A stretch of DNA of 64,000 nucleotides, taken from positions 248,001 through 312,000 of the forward strand of contig NZ_JAUSRE010000002.1 in NCBI RefSeq assembly GCF_030811655.1. Reading direction: 5' to 3'. The translations under genes were made by a program, and so were the position numbers. Shown piece by piece: positions 15,136 to 24,486 of this stretch. The DNA comes from Pseudarthrobacter enclensis (GTDB taxonomy: Bacteria; Actinomycetota; Actinomycetes; Actinomycetales; Micrococcaceae). The notes beneath the pieces were generated by a model that was given only the letters and a program-made list of their open reading frames with translations, did no database searches and was not told the DNA's origin. The stretch's first letter is position 1. Each line of letters starts with the position of its first letter.

Positions 15136-15633
15136 GTGCATGCAGATAAGGCCCGTGGCTTGAATCGGGAGGACCCTGGCCTGTCCACCCTGTCCACCCT
15201 GTCCACCGTCCAGATCCCGGGGCACGGCCGCTTCTACGTGACGGACTCCGCCCTGGAAATGGTGGGCGTGTTCGGTGGGGCGCTTCATTGCTACCTGGGC
15301 GGCGGTGGCTGCCGGAAGCAGGGCCTCTACTTTTCCCGGACCCTGCCCCGTAAGCCCCTGCGCTGCCGCATCATGCCTGGGGAGCGGGACCAAACCCAAT
15401 CGGGGCCCGGGGAGCCCGAATTGGACATCAGCGTAAGCCACGATCTCGCTCCCAAGCTGGATGGAGCGGTCCTGGACTTCGGCCTGTACAACAAGATGCA
15501 GCGCTTCGTATGGCGGTCCCTCCCCGGCGTGAAAGGGCCTCAATGCACCTGCCTCCGTTCAACCGGAGTCCCGGCCGGCAAACGGTCACCCTGCCTCGAC
15601 GACGCCGGGATCGGCCTGACTGACCTGCCTTAG
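15136..15633 (+). CDS. HesB/IscA-like protein (A-type Fe-S carrier fold)
   Basis: A 165-residue protein. After a variable N terminus it shows the A-type carrier pattern: FYVTDSALEMVGVFGG, LHCYLGGGGCRKQGLYF with the first Cys, LDGAVLDFGL, FVWRSLPGV and a cysteine pair QCTCLRS. Family proteins carry iron-sulfur clusters, but spacing and the extra cysteines here are unusual, so the role is uncertain. GTG 15136 lies six bases after GATAAT, which also has an extended TG (TGCGATAAT), so a leaderless start is likely. A 9-bp tandem repeat encodes LSTLSTLST near residue 17. Confidence 0.55.
   Translation: MHADKARGLNREDPGLSTLSTLSTVQIPGHGRFYVTDSALEMVGVFGGALHCYLGGGGCRKQGLYFSRTLPRKPLRCRIMPGERDQTQSGPGEPELDISVSHDLAPKLDGAVLDFGLYNKMQRFVWRSLPGVKGPQCTCLRSTGVPAGKRSPCLDDAGIGLTDLP
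15181..15207 (+). repeat. 9-bp tandem repeat inside HesB-like gene
   Basis: Three exact copies of CTGTCCACC (15181-15189, 15190-15198, 15199-15207), adding LST units in frame. Such arrays change copy number easily by slippage without breaking the frame. Confidence 0.9.
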
Positions 15634-15688
15634 CCGCTGCTTTCCGCCCTGTCCCCGCACCGAACCGCCCCAGAAAGGAACATCGACC

Positions 15689-15979
15689 ATGTCTGTTGTA
15701 AAGATCAACGCAATCCACGTCCCGGAGGGAAAGGGCCCCGAACTGGAACAGCGTTTTGCGGGCCGTGCGCACGCCGTCGACGGCCAGCCGGGATTCGAGG
15801 GCTTTCAGTTGCTCCGACCGGTCAAGGGCGAGAGCCGCTACTTCGTCGTCACCACCTGGTCCACGGAAGAGGATTACCAGAACTGGCGCAACCGCCAATC
15901 CGGCGAACAGCACGGTGGCGACCGCAAGCCGGTGGCCACCGGCGCCGACCTGCTTGAGTTCGAAACCGTCGAATTCTGA
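15689..15979 (+). CDS. Antibiotic biosynthesis monooxygenase (ABM) domain protein
   Basis: A 96-residue ferredoxin-like protein of the ABM superfamily: VVKINAIHVPEGKGPELEQR, PGFEGFQLLRPVKGESRYFV and TTWSTEEDYQNW. In actinobacteria close relatives include MhuD/IsdG-type haem-degrading enzymes; the Trp and NW pattern fits but I cannot confirm haem binding. ATG 15689 follows AGAAAGGAAC. It follows the HesB-like gene on the same strand after 55 nt and may be co-transcribed with it. Confidence 0.8.
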   Translation: MSVVKINAIHVPEGKGPELEQRFAGRAHAVDGQPGFEGFQLLRPVKGESRYFVVTTWSTEEDYQNWRNRQSGEQHGGDRKPVATGADLLEFETVEF

Positions 15980-16068
15980 CTGACCCTCGATCCGCGGCTG
16001 GCGTTTCCCGGTAGGGAACGGCCGCGCCTAATGCACGGCCTTCGTCCCTCCCTGCGGCGGGTGGGACG

Positions 16069-17685
16069 TCAGGGCAGCCCTGCCATCCGAGCCGCCAGGT
16101 GCAGCGCCGCCAGCCGGCCCGTGCCGCGCGGGTCGCCGCCGCACAACTCGAAAATCCGTTGCAGCCGGTGATGCATGGACTGCCGTTCCAGATGCAGTTC
16201 GCGGGCTGACTGGGCTGTGTTACAGCCGGAGTCCAGCCACACCTGAAGGGTTTCCAGGAGTTGGGATTGGCGCTGCGCATCATGCTCCAGCACGGCCCGA
16301 AGCTGCCGGTTGACGAACGCATCGCGTGCCGAGGCGTCCAGGCAGGTCAGGGCGAGGCTTTCCACCGCGGCGTCCCCAGCATCAATCACCACCAGCCCAC
16401 GGGCGGGGTACCGCCTGCGGGCCGATGCGTTCCGGCGCCGGATCTGCCGAATCTCCAGGGCACGGCGGGCTTCCGCCAGCGACCAGGCCGCCTCCGCCAC
16501 TCCGCCGGCCAGCGGCCCGACGGCGATCACGGCATCCCGGTCCCCCTCCAGGGCCTGCAGCGATTCCAACAGCCGCCGCCTTTCACCGGCGGTATCGGCG
16601 CAGGGCAGCCCAATCATCACCACCAGTTCGGCGTCGTCCAGGTAGGCGGCGCAGGGTATCCGCCGCAAACTCAGGAAGTTTTCGACGGCGCCACGCAGCT
16701 CCTGCGGGGACGCCGCGTGGATTGCCGCCACCACCACGGGGGAATCCGTGGGGAAGCCGGCGCCCGGTGCCAGCTGCTCGAGCCGCCACTCCGGTGCCGC
16801 GTTGAGTACGGCGCGCATCAGTTCAGCCCCAGCCAGGGCGTGCAGCCCGGGAGGCGTGTGCTGCAGCAGTGCCAGCCCAAGGATGTCCACGGCACGCTCA
16901 CCGGCCACCCGCGCCAGCGCGGTGTCTGCGTCCTCCGGGACCTGCACCTCCAACCGGCCCATCAGGACGCCCCGCACCGGGATGTCCACGCTGATCACCG
17001 CTCCGGCGGCCGCCGGAAAAGGGATGCGGTGCCCGCCCCGGCCCGGGGCGCCGTCGTCCGCTGCTCCTTCTTCCGGCTGCGCGTCATCCTCCCGCGCCCC
17101 TTGTTTCCCAAGCCAGCCCTCGGGGACGGCGCTGCCCATGGTGACTCCCCATGGCGACGTGAGCTTCACGCCGGATCCGGTGATGCCCGCAAGGACGCCC
17201 AGGATCTTGTCCAGCGAGGCGCCGTGGGCCAGCTCCGCGGCCATGGCCCGCGTGGCGGCGTCTGCCTGCTGCAGGTGCCCCACCGACTCGCTCACCAGCA
17301 TGGAGTTGATGGCCTGCATCACGCCCACAAACGGAACCACCTTGCGCAGTTCCACCACGGGCAGGCCGAACTCCTCCGCCTTCTGCAGCATGTCGGCAGG
17401 GATCTCCGGCAACGCGCCTCCGGTTTCAATCGCGAGCGCGGCGATGCCGCGCTGGGCCAGTTCGCGCACATAGTCTTCACGTTTGGCCGGCGTGGCCGTG
17501 GCCAGGGTGATGCCGCCGCACAGCAGCAGCTCCCCGCCCCGGAGCAGGGGAGCGATGTCCAGGACTTCGCTGGAATGGACCCAGCGGACGGGCTGCGCAT
17601 CCGCCACCGCGCCCAAGGGGTGGACTACGGGATCGGCGGCGGCGAGGGCGGGATGGGCGAGTATTTCGCCAAGAAACACTGACAC
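16069..17685 (-). CDS. PucR-family transcriptional regulator
   Basis: A 538-residue regulator: N-terminal PucR/purine-catabolism domain (about 1-125: GGELLLCGGITLA, YVRELAQRGIAALAIETGG), a middle GAF/GGDEF-like region, and the C-terminal HTH_30 domain (about 470-535: LLETLQVWLDSGCNTAQSA, LHLERQSMHHRLQRI). PucR proteins control purine, ureide, GABA or proline use. It is divergent from an NCS1 permease and the hydrolase genes behind it, and probably activates them. The start is uncertain between GTG 17685 and GTG 17679; neither has a good ribosome binding site. Confidence 0.85.
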   Translation of the reverse strand: MSVFLGEILAHPALAAADPVVHPLGAVADAQPVRWVHSSEVLDIAPLLRGGELLLCGGITLATATPAKREDYVRELAQRGIAALAIETGGALPEIPADMLQKAEEFGLPVVELRKVVPFVGVMQAINSMLVSESVGHLQQADAATRAMAAELAHGASLDKILGVLAGITGSGVKLTSPWGVTMGSAVPEGWLGKQGAREDDAQPEEGAADDGAPGRGGHRIPFPAAAGAVISVDIPVRGVLMGRLEVQVPEDADTALARVAGERAVDILGLALLQHTPPGLHALAGAELMRAVLNAAPEWRLEQLAPGAGFPTDSPVVVAAIHAASPQELRGAVENFLSLRRIPCAAYLDDAELVVMIGLPCADTAGERRRLLESLQALEGDRDAVIAVGPLAGGVAEAAWSLAEARRALEIRQIRRRNASARRRYPARGLVVIDAGDAAVESLALTCLDASARDAFVNRQLRAVLEHDAQRQSQLLETLQVWLDSGCNTAQSARELHLERQSMHHRLQRIFELCGGDPRGTGRLAALHLAARMAGLP

Positions 17686-17708
17686 GACATTCCGTAACGT
17701 AGTAGGAG

Positions 17709-17725
17709 GATCTGTTCGACAGATC
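17709..17725. promoter_or_regulatory. Palindromic operator between PucR and permease genes
   Basis: Perfect palindrome GATCTGT-TCG-ACAGATC (17709-17725) in the 106-bp divergent region, 67 bp before the permease start and 24 bp before the PucR start. TATCTT at 17727-17732 could be the permease -10. The best candidate binding site for PucR in this window. Confidence 0.65.
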
Positions 17726-17791
17726 GTATCTTGTTCCTTGTGATGAGGGCCACATAGCCTTTTGGTACTTATCCACCTCACGGAGGCCCCC

Positions 17792-19324
17792 ATGCAAGAA
17801 AAGCTTTCAACAGCCACGCACGGCCAACCTGGCCAGGCGGTACAGGACCACAGCGTTGTGGACCACGAAGCCTGGCTGCAGCCCATCCCCGAGTCAGCAC
17901 GAACACGCAAGGTATCCGGCCAGTTCTGGATCTGGGCGGGCGCCAACCTGGCACCCATCAACTGGGTGCTGGGGGCACTCGGTATCCAGCTGGGACTAGG
18001 GCTCGCGGACACTGTCACCGTCCTGGTGCTGGGCAACCTGATCGGCATGCTGCTCTTTGGCTGCTTCGTCCTCCTCGGCCAGAAGACCGGAGCCACGGGC
18101 ATGGTCCTGGCCCGGGCGGCGTTCGGACGCCGCGGCAACTACCTGCCGGCAGCCATCCAGGCCCTGCTGGTCATCGGATGGTGCGCAGTCAACACCTGGA
18201 TCATCCTGGACCTTGTCATGGCACTCTTCGGAACCCTCGGCTGGGTTGACCCCGAAGCCCCCAACTACGGCTGGAAGATCGGCGTCGCCACCTTCATCAT
18301 GGCCCTCCAGGTGGCCATTGCCTGGTTCGGCTACAAGGCCATCGCGGCCTTCGAGAAATGGACCGTGCCGCCCACTATCCTTATCCTCGCCGTCATGTCC
18401 GCCGTCGCCTGGTTCGGCATGGACATCGACTGGGGCTACGCCGGACCTGCCGGCGCCATCCTGGAAGGCTCCGAGCGCATCGCGGCCATGAGCGCCGTCA
18501 TGACCGCCATCGGCATCGGCTGGGGCATCACCTGGTTCACCTACGCCGCGGACTACTCCCGGTTCGTCAGCACCAGCGTCCCCAAGAAGAAGGTCTACCT
18601 GGCCTCCGTGCTGGGCCAGTTCATCCCCGTGGTGTGGCTGGGTGTCCTTGGTGCCAGCCTGGCCACCAACAGCGGGCAGATCGATCCCGGCAAGCTGATC
18701 GTCCTCAACTTCGGCGCCATGGCGCTGCCCGTGCTGCTGATGGTGCTCCACGGCCCCATCGCCACCAATATCCTGAACATCTACACCTTCTCCGTCGCCA
18801 CCCAGGCCCTGGACATCTCCATCAGCCGCCGCAAGCTCAACCTGTTCGTCGGCGTCTTCTCGCTCGCCGCCGTCGTCTTCTTCATCTTCCAGGAGGACTT
18901 CGCCGCGGTGCTCGACGCCTGGCTGATCGGCCTGGTGGCCTGGGTGGCCGCCTGGGGCGGGATCATGCTGGTGCACTACTTCTGGCTGGACAAGCGCTGG
19001 CCGGGCGAGCCCGAGCGCCTGTTCGACGCCGTGGGTACCAAGCGGCTCCCCGGTGTCAACTGGGCGGGCGTCGTCTCCCTCGTGGCCGGCATCGTCGCCA
19101 CCTGGCTGTTCATGTACGGCCTGATCCCCATCATGCAGGGACCCATCGCGGTAGCCCTGGGCGGCTGGGACCTCTCCTGGCTGGCCGGCGGTCTGACCAG
19201 CGCCGGCGTGTACGCCATCCTCGGGCCGCGGCAGCACATCCGCTACCTCGCACTCGAGCCCCGGGCGGCAGCTGAAACCGAGGGCCAGCCGGCCGGCACC
19301 ACGCCCGCCCTTCCCGCCCTCTAA
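17792..19324 (+). CDS. NCS1-family purine/cytosine permease
   Basis: A 510-residue, 12-helix transporter of the nucleobase:cation symporter-1 family (CodB type): FWIWAGANLAPINWVLGALG in helix 1, GARAAFGRRGNYLPA-like loop, ITWFTYAADYSRF, and VHYFWLDKRW near the end. Family members import cytosine, purines, allantoin, hydantoins or creatinine with Na+ or H+. The enzymes encoded after it act on C-N bonds, so the substrate is probably a nitrogen ring compound. ATG 17792 follows CGGAGG. First gene of a three-gene operon divergent from pucR. Confidence 0.88.
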   Translation: MQEKLSTATHGQPGQAVQDHSVVDHEAWLQPIPESARTRKVSGQFWIWAGANLAPINWVLGALGIQLGLGLADTVTVLVLGNLIGMLLFGCFVLLGQKTGATGMVLARAAFGRRGNYLPAAIQALLVIGWCAVNTWIILDLVMALFGTLGWVDPEAPNYGWKIGVATFIMALQVAIAWFGYKAIAAFEKWTVPPTILILAVMSAVAWFGMDIDWGYAGPAGAILEGSERIAAMSAVMTAIGIGWGITWFTYAADYSRFVSTSVPKKKVYLASVLGQFIPVVWLGVLGASLATNSGQIDPGKLIVLNFGAMALPVLLMVLHGPIATNILNIYTFSVATQALDISISRRKLNLFVGVFSLAAVVFFIFQEDFAAVLDAWLIGLVAWVAAWGGIMLVHYFWLDKRWPGEPERLFDAVGTKRLPGVNWAGVVSLVAGIVATWLFMYGLIPIMQGPIAVALGGWDLSWLAGGLTSAGVYAILGPRQHIRYLALEPRAAAETEGQPAGTTPALPAL

Positions 19325-19389
19325 GCGGCACAACTCCTCTTCCCTGCAGAAACCTGGCGGGCGCCCTGCGCCCGCCGAAAGGATTTCCC

Positions 19390-20337
19390 GTGAACCAGCC
19401 CGCCATCGCGGACCCCCTGCACACCGTCATCTGGCCCGACGGCGCCAAAGCCGCCGCCTCCTTCACCTTCGACGTGGACGCCGAGTCCTGCACCATCGCC
19501 CACGACCCCACCAGCACACGGCGCATGTCCCTGATGACCCACCAGTCCTACGGCCCCAGGATCGCGGTACCACGGCTCCTGAAGATCCTGGAGCGCCAGG
19601 ACATCAAGGCCACCTTCTTCATCCCCGGCTTTACCGCCGAGTCCTACCCGGACATCGTGCGGCGCATTGTGGACGGCGGGCACGAGGTAGCCCACCACGG
19701 ATACCTGCACGAACCTATGCAGGCTATCGACGCAGCCACCGAGGCCGGTTACATTGACCGCGGCCTGGAAGCGCTGGCCAAAGTGGCCGGTATCCGTCCC
19801 GTGGGCTACAGGGCACCCTGGTGGGAGCTGAACTGGCACTCCCCGGGCCTGCTGGCAGACCGCGGCTTCCTCTACGATTCCAGCCTGCTCGACGGCGACG
19901 CCCCCTACCGGTTCGCCGTCGCCGCCGATGATCCCCGGGACATCGTGGAGATCCCCGTGGACTGGACCCTGGACGACTGGGAGCAGTACGCCTTCTACCC
20001 GGGAGTGACCGGCAGCGGCGTGATCGAGAGTCCGGCCAAGGTCCTGGAAATGTGGACGCTTGAGGCCGAGGCCCACCACTCCCAAGGCAGCTGCTTCGTG
20101 TTGACCAACCACCCGTTCATCTCCGGCCGGCCGTCCAAGGCAGTGGCCTTGGAGCAGCTGATCGAGCGGGTGAAGGGCATGGACGGCATGTGGGTGACCA
20201 CCATGGAGCAGATCGCCCGCCACACCAAGGCCACGGTGACCGAGGTCCACACCCACGCGCGGATCGAGGTGCCGGTATTCCCGGGCGCGGGTGCGCAGTT
20301 TGAGCCGGCCATGGTGCGGCAGGGGGTGCTGGCCTAA
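19390..20337 (+). CDS. Polysaccharide-deacetylase-fold amidohydrolase (imidase/allantoinase-like)
   Basis: A 315-residue NodB-fold metal hydrolase: SFTFDVDAES with the catalytic Asp28/Asp30 pair, FFIPGFTAE, and the metal histidines in GGHEVAHHGYLHE near residue 100; C-terminal LTNHPFISGRP. It lacks a signal peptide, so it is cytoplasmic and unlikely to act on cell wall. Cytoplasmic members of this family include PuuE-type allantoinases and cyclic imide hydrolases. Given the NCS1 permease before it and the amidohydrolase after it, opening of a cyclic amide or imide ring is the best inference. GTG 19390 follows GAAAGGA. Confidence 0.8.
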   Translation: MNQPAIADPLHTVIWPDGAKAAASFTFDVDAESCTIAHDPTSTRRMSLMTHQSYGPRIAVPRLLKILERQDIKATFFIPGFTAESYPDIVRRIVDGGHEVAHHGYLHEPMQAIDAATEAGYIDRGLEALAKVAGIRPVGYRAPWWELNWHSPGLLADRGFLYDSSLLDGDAPYRFAVAADDPRDIVEIPVDWTLDDWEQYAFYPGVTGSGVIESPAKVLEMWTLEAEAHHSQGSCFVLTNHPFISGRPSKAVALEQLIERVKGMDGMWVTTMEQIARHTKATVTEVHTHARIEVPVFPGAGAQFEPAMVRQGVLA

Positions 20338-20381
20338 AGTGACCCCAAGGGCCGGTGCCGCCGGCCGGGAGGAGCGCCCGC

Positions 20382-21617
20382 ATGGACCTTATGGACAGCC
20401 TTCAGGACGGCGTCGGGCAGGAACTGGCCTGGCAGATACCGCTCTACGAGCAGCTCCACCGGAACCCGGAGCTAGGCCTTGCCGAACACGAAACGTCCGC
20501 CGCGGCAGCGGACAACCTGGCCCGCTGGGGCTTTGACGTCCGGCACTTCGGCGGCACCGGCGTCGTTGGCGTTCTTGCCAACGGCGCCGGTCCGTGCGTG
20601 CTGGCGCGGGCGGACATGGATGCCCTTCCCGTCGCTGAGGCGACGGGGGCACGCTACGCCTCCGCCAAACCGGGCGTGATGCACGCCTGCGCGCACGACA
20701 TGCATGTGGTGGCCCTGCTCGGCGCCGCAAAATACCTTGCCGACCACCGGGACACCTGGCAGGGCACCTACGTTGCCCTGTTCCAGCCGGCCGAGGAGAC
20801 GGCGGCAGGCTCGCAGGCAATGCTCGACGACGGCCTGGCCGCCGGAATCCCCCGGCCGGACATTGCGCTGGCCCAGCACGTCATGCCCACCGAGGCGGGA
20901 ACCATCGGCACCACGCCGGGTCCGGTGCTGTCGGCCGGTGACTCGATCCGGATCACCGTCCACGGGCGGGGCGCCCACGGATCAATGCCGCATAAGTCGG
21001 TCGATCCGGTGGTGCTGGCTGCCTTGATCGTCCTCCGCCTGCAAACCGTGGTGTCCCGTGAAACGACTCCGGGGGAGTTCGCGGTGCTGACAGTGGGCTC
21101 GGTGAACGCCGGTGCAACGGCCAACATCATCCCGGACCGGGCGGAGCTGCTGCTCAACCTGCGGACCTACAGCATCGCGACCCGCAGCCAGATGATTGCC
21201 GCCATCGAGCGGATCGTGCGGGGCGAGTGCGCTGCAGCGGGCTCCCCGCAGGAACCGGAGTTCGAGTACTACGACCAATACCCTTTGACCAGCAACGATC
21301 CGGAGGCCAACGCCCGGGTCACGGCGGCCTTCACCAGGTCCTTCGGGGCGGATGCCGTCTACCGCACCGCCCCGCAGACGGCCTCCGAGGATTTCAGCCG
21401 CATCCCCGACGCCTTCGGCACTCCATACGTGTACTGGATTGTCGGCTCCGTGCCCCGCGACGTCTACCGCCGGGCCGTGGAAGCGGGGACCGTGGACACG
21501 GACATCCCCGCCAACCACTCCCCGTTCTTCCTGCCGGCCGTGGACCCCACCCTTCGCACGGCCACGCAGGCGCAGGCTACCGCGGCGTTGGCTTATCTTG
21601 GCACCGACGCCGGTTAG
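20382..21617 (+). CDS. M20-family metal-dependent amidohydrolase
   Basis: A 411-residue M20D enzyme (hippuricase, N-acyl or N-carbamoyl amino acid hydrolase group). Motifs: LHRNPELGLAEHET (26-38), ADMDALPV, HACAHDMH with the metal ligands Cys103 and His105, FQPAEET with the catalytic/metal Glu138-Glu139, and HGRGAHGS in the dimerisation domain. It would cleave the open-chain amide produced by the preceding hydrolase. ATG 20382 follows GGGAGGAG. Its last four bases overlap the end of the convergent regulator gene. Confidence 0.88.
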   Translation: MDLMDSLQDGVGQELAWQIPLYEQLHRNPELGLAEHETSAAAADNLARWGFDVRHFGGTGVVGVLANGAGPCVLARADMDALPVAEATGARYASAKPGVMHACAHDMHVVALLGAAKYLADHRDTWQGTYVALFQPAEETAAGSQAMLDDGLAAGIPRPDIALAQHVMPTEAGTIGTTPGPVLSAGDSIRITVHGRGAHGSMPHKSVDPVVLAALIVLRLQTVVSRETTPGEFAVLTVGSVNAGATANIIPDRAELLLNLRTYSIATRSQMIAAIERIVRGECAAAGSPQEPEFEYYDQYPLTSNDPEANARVTAAFTRSFGADAVYRTAPQTASEDFSRIPDAFGTPYVYWIVGSVPRDVYRRAVEAGTVDTDIPANHSPFFLPAVDPTLRTATQAQATAALAYLGTDAG

Positions 21618-22450
21618 GCGTTTGCCGCCATGAGTGACGTCATCTGTGCCGCCGCGTCGCTGCCCGGGGACGGGGTGTACACCACGATGTGCAGGTCCGG
21701 CCGGTCCGAAGGGGACACCTGGTGGTGTTCCAGCTGCAGCACTCCCACCGCCGGGTGGTGGAAAAGGCGCTCGCGGGACTCAAAGCCCAGGATGTCGTAA
21801 AGGTCCCAGCCTTGCCGGAATTCGGGGCTTGCTTCCTTGAGCCGCTCCACCTGGTACTGGATGTCCGGGTCACCCAGGCGCTGTCCGGTCTCGGCCCGGA
21901 ACTCGGCAAGGAACCTCTTGCTGGTTGTTTCCCAGTCCGGCAGCAGGTTGCGGACGTAGGGGTCGGTGAACACCAGCCACAGCAGGTTCCGGTCCGCGGG
22001 TGCCACGGTGGCGATGTTGGGGTAGAGCGCCGCATAGGCCTTGTTCCAGCCGGCTACCCGCCAGTCCGGGAACAGTGCAAAGGAGGGGTTGGGATCCAGC
22101 GCGTCCATCAGCCGCTGGATGTGGGGCGGGGCGGTATCGGCGGCAGGTCCGGCAGGCGCGGCGGACGCGTACCCGCCGAGGGAGAGCACATAGCCCAGGC
22201 CCGTTCCCGACAGATGCAGGGCGCGGCTCACAGCCTCCAGGACCTGGCGGGACGGGTTGATGTCCCGTCCCTGTTCAAGCCACGTGTACCAGGTGACACT
22301 GACGCCGGAGAGGAAGGCCACCTCCTCGCGGCGCAGCCCGCGGTCGCGCGCACGGCCGATCGGCGGCAACCCATAGTCGGCCCGGAGCGCCTGGTCGCGC
22401 CGGGCCCGTAGGAAAAGGCCAAGTTCTTTTCGGCGCCCAGGATCACTCAT
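21614..22450 (-). CDS. XRE-family regulator with MmyB-like ligand domain
   Basis: A 278-residue regulator: N-terminal helix-turn-helix (about 8-75: [25 protein letters not shown] split over the recognition helices) and C-terminal MmyB/PAS-like domain (about 105-275: [42 protein letters not shown]). Such proteins bind a fatty-acid-like ligand and control nearby oxidoreductase genes. ATG 22450 lies six bases after TAGTAT, pointing to a leaderless message. It is divergent from ilvD with only 85 bp between them, and a second member is encoded at 27708-28601. Confidence 0.85.
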   Translation of the reverse strand: MSDPGRRKELGLFLRARRDQALRADYGLPPIGRARDRGLRREEVAFLSGVSVTWYTWLEQGRDINPSRQVLEAVSRALHLSGTGLGYVLSLGGYASAAPAGPAADTAPPHIQRLMDALDPNPSFALFPDWRVAGWNKAYAALYPNIATVAPADRNLLWLVFTDPYVRNLLPDWETTSKRFLAEFRAETGQRLGDPDIQYQVERLKEASPEFRQGWDLYDILGFESRERLFHHPAVGVLQLEHHQVSPSDRPDLHIVVYTPSPGSDAAAQMTSLMAANA

Positions 22451-22535
22451 CGTAAAATACTATTACTCTGGTACTCCCACTACTAGTAGCAGCGCTGTCT
22501 TCCGTCCGCGTCGCCAAGGCAAGAGGATGGTAAGC

Positions 22536-24395
22536 ATGCCTGCACTCCGCTCTAAAACAGTCACCCATGGCCGCAACATGGCGGGCGCCCGCGCACTGCT
22601 GCGCGCCTCCGGCGTCGCCAACTCCGATATCGGGAAGCCGATCATCGCAGTGGCCAACTCCTTCACCGAATTCGTTCCCGGCCACACCCACCTCGCGCCT
22701 GTGGGACGGATCGTCTCCGACGCGATCCTTGCCGCCGGCGCCGTGCCGCGCGAGTTCAACACCATCGCCGTTGACGACGGCATTGCCATGGGCCACGCCG
22801 GCATGCTCTACTCGCTGCCGTCCCGCGACCTGATCGCCGATTCCGTCGAATACATGGTCAACGCGCACTGCGCCGACGCCCTAGTGTGCATCTCCAACTG
22901 CGACAAGATCACCCCGGGCATGCTGATGGCAGCACTGCGCCTGAACATCCCCGTGGTCTTCGTCTCCGGCGGCCCCATGGAAGCCGGCCGGGTGACCCTG
23001 ACCGACGGTTCCGTCCGCTCCCTGGACCTGGTGAACGCGATTGCCGACGCCGTGGACGAGTCCATCTCCGACGCCGACATCAACCTCATCGAAGAGAACG
23101 CCTGCCCCACCTGCGGTTCCTGCTCCGGCATGTTCACCGCCAACTCCATGAACTGCCTCACCGAGGCCATCGGCCTGTCCCTGCCCGGCAACGGCTCCGT
23201 GCTGGCCACCCACACCGCACGCAAGGCGCTGTACGAGAAGGCCGGCGCCACCGTCGTCGAGCTGGTGAAGCGCTACTACGACGGCGACGACGACTCCGTG
23301 CTGCCCCGCTCCATCGCCACCGCGAAGGCCTTCGACAACGCCATGGCCCTGGACATCTCCATGGGCGGCTCCACCAACACCATCCTGCACCTGCTCGCGG
23401 CGGCCCAGGAGGCCGGCGTGGACTACGGCCTGGCCGAGATGGACGCCAAGTCCCGCCAGGTACCGTGCCTGGCCAAGGTGGCCCCGAACGTCGCCAAGGA
23501 CAAGACCTACTACATGGAGGACGTGCACCGCGCCGGCGGCATCCCGGCCCTGCTGGGCGAGCTGAACCGCGGCGGCCTCCTGCACAAGGACGTCCACTCC
23601 GTGCACTCCAATGACCTGGACGGCTGGCTGGACGACTGGGACATCCGCGGCGGCAAGGCCACCGAGGAAGCCAAGGCCCTGTGGCACGCGGCCCCCGGCG
23701 GCGTCCGGTCCTCCACCGCGTTCTCCCAGTCGAACGAGTGGACCTCGCTCGACACCGACGCCGCGGAAGGCTGCATCCGCTCCGTGGAGCACGCCTACTC
23801 CAAGGACGGCGGCCTGGCCGTGCTCCGGGGCAACGTGGCCATTGACGGCGCCGTGGTGAAGACCGCGGGCGTGGACGAATCCATCTGGACCTTCTCCGGG
23901 CCGGCAGTGGTCTGCGAGTCCCAGGACGAGGCCGTGGAGAAGATCCTGAACAAGCAGGTCAAGGAGGGCGACGTTGTGGTTATCCGCTACGAGGGCCCCC
24001 GCGGTGGCCCTGGCATGCAGGAAATGCTGTACCCCACGTCCTTCCTCAAGGGCCGCGGCCTGGGCAAGAAGTGCGCCCTCATCACGGACGGCCGCTTCTC
24101 CGGCGGCACCTCCGGCCTCTCGATCGGCCACATCTCTCCGGAGGCTGCCTCCGGCGGTGCCATCGCCCTGGTGGAGGACGGCGACATTATCAGCATCGAC
24201 ATCAGCCAGCGGTCCATGCAGCTGGAGGTCTCCGACGAGGTCCTCGCCGAACGCCGCGAGAAACTGGAAGTCAACGGCGGGTACAAGCCCAAGGACCGGG
24301 ACCGCCAGGTGTCCGCAGCCCTGCGCGCCTATGCCGCCATGGCACTGTCCGCGGACAAGGGCGCGGTCCGGGACGTGTCCCTGCTGGAGCGGTAA
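22536..24395 (+). CDS. ilvD: Dihydroxy-acid dehydratase
   Basis: A 619-residue enzyme that dehydrates 2,3-dihydroxy-isovalerate and 2,3-dihydroxy-3-methylvalerate in valine and isoleucine synthesis. The Fe-S cysteines are in [11 protein letters not shown] and [10 protein letters not shown]; other family blocks are [31 protein letters not shown] and [12 protein letters not shown]. Full length with every key residue. ATG 22536 is nine bases after AGAGG; ATG 22527 directly abuts that site and is unlikely. No other ilv genes are adjacent. Confidence 0.97.
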   Translation: MPALRSKTVTHGRNMAGARALLRASGVANSDIGKPIIAVANSFTEFVPGHTHLAPVGRIVSDAILAAGAVPREFNTIAVDDGIAMGHAGMLYSLPSRDLIADSVEYMVNAHCADALVCISNCDKITPGMLMAALRLNIPVVFVSGGPMEAGRVTLTDGSVRSLDLVNAIADAVDESISDADINLIEENACPTCGSCSGMFTANSMNCLTEAIGLSLPGNGSVLATHTARKALYEKAGATVVELVKRYYDGDDDSVLPRSIATAKAFDNAMALDISMGGSTNTILHLLAAAQEAGVDYGLAEMDAKSRQVPCLAKVAPNVAKDKTYYMEDVHRAGGIPALLGELNRGGLLHKDVHSVHSNDLDGWLDDWDIRGGKATEEAKALWHAAPGGVRSSTAFSQSNEWTSLDTDAAEGCIRSVEHAYSKDGGLAVLRGNVAIDGAVVKTAGVDESIWTFSGPAVVCESQDEAVEKILNKQVKEGDVVVIRYEGPRGGPGMQEMLYPTSFLKGRGLGKKCALITDGRFSGGTSGLSIGHISPEAASGGAIALVEDGDIISIDISQRSMQLEVSDEVLAERREKLEVNGGYKPKDRDRQVSAALRAYAAMALSADKGAVRDVSLLER

Positions 24396-24432
24396 GCCGG
24401 CTCACTTGTAACAGAGGGGTGTGCGGGACCTC

Positions 24433-24456
24433 AGGACGGGCCAAAGGGCCCGTCCT
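24433..24456 (+). terminator. Hairpin terminator of ilvD
   Basis: Ten-bp perfect stem AGGACGGGCC (24433-24442) and GGCCCGTCCT (24447-24456) with the tetraloop AAAG; CACGTCCTTTG follows. Confidence 0.8.
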
Positions 24457-24486
24457 CACGTCCTTTGCCTCCGGTACCCTTTTCAC

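Noticed and set aside
17996-19333. 445-codon minus-strand frame opposite the NCS1 permease
   Set aside because: Composition is Gly/Asp/His/Val rich as expected from antisense of membrane-protein codons; no motifs.
22881-24131. 416-codon minus-strand frame opposite ilvD
   Set aside because: Lies entirely within ilvD, which is unmistakable, and shows no recognisable protein features.
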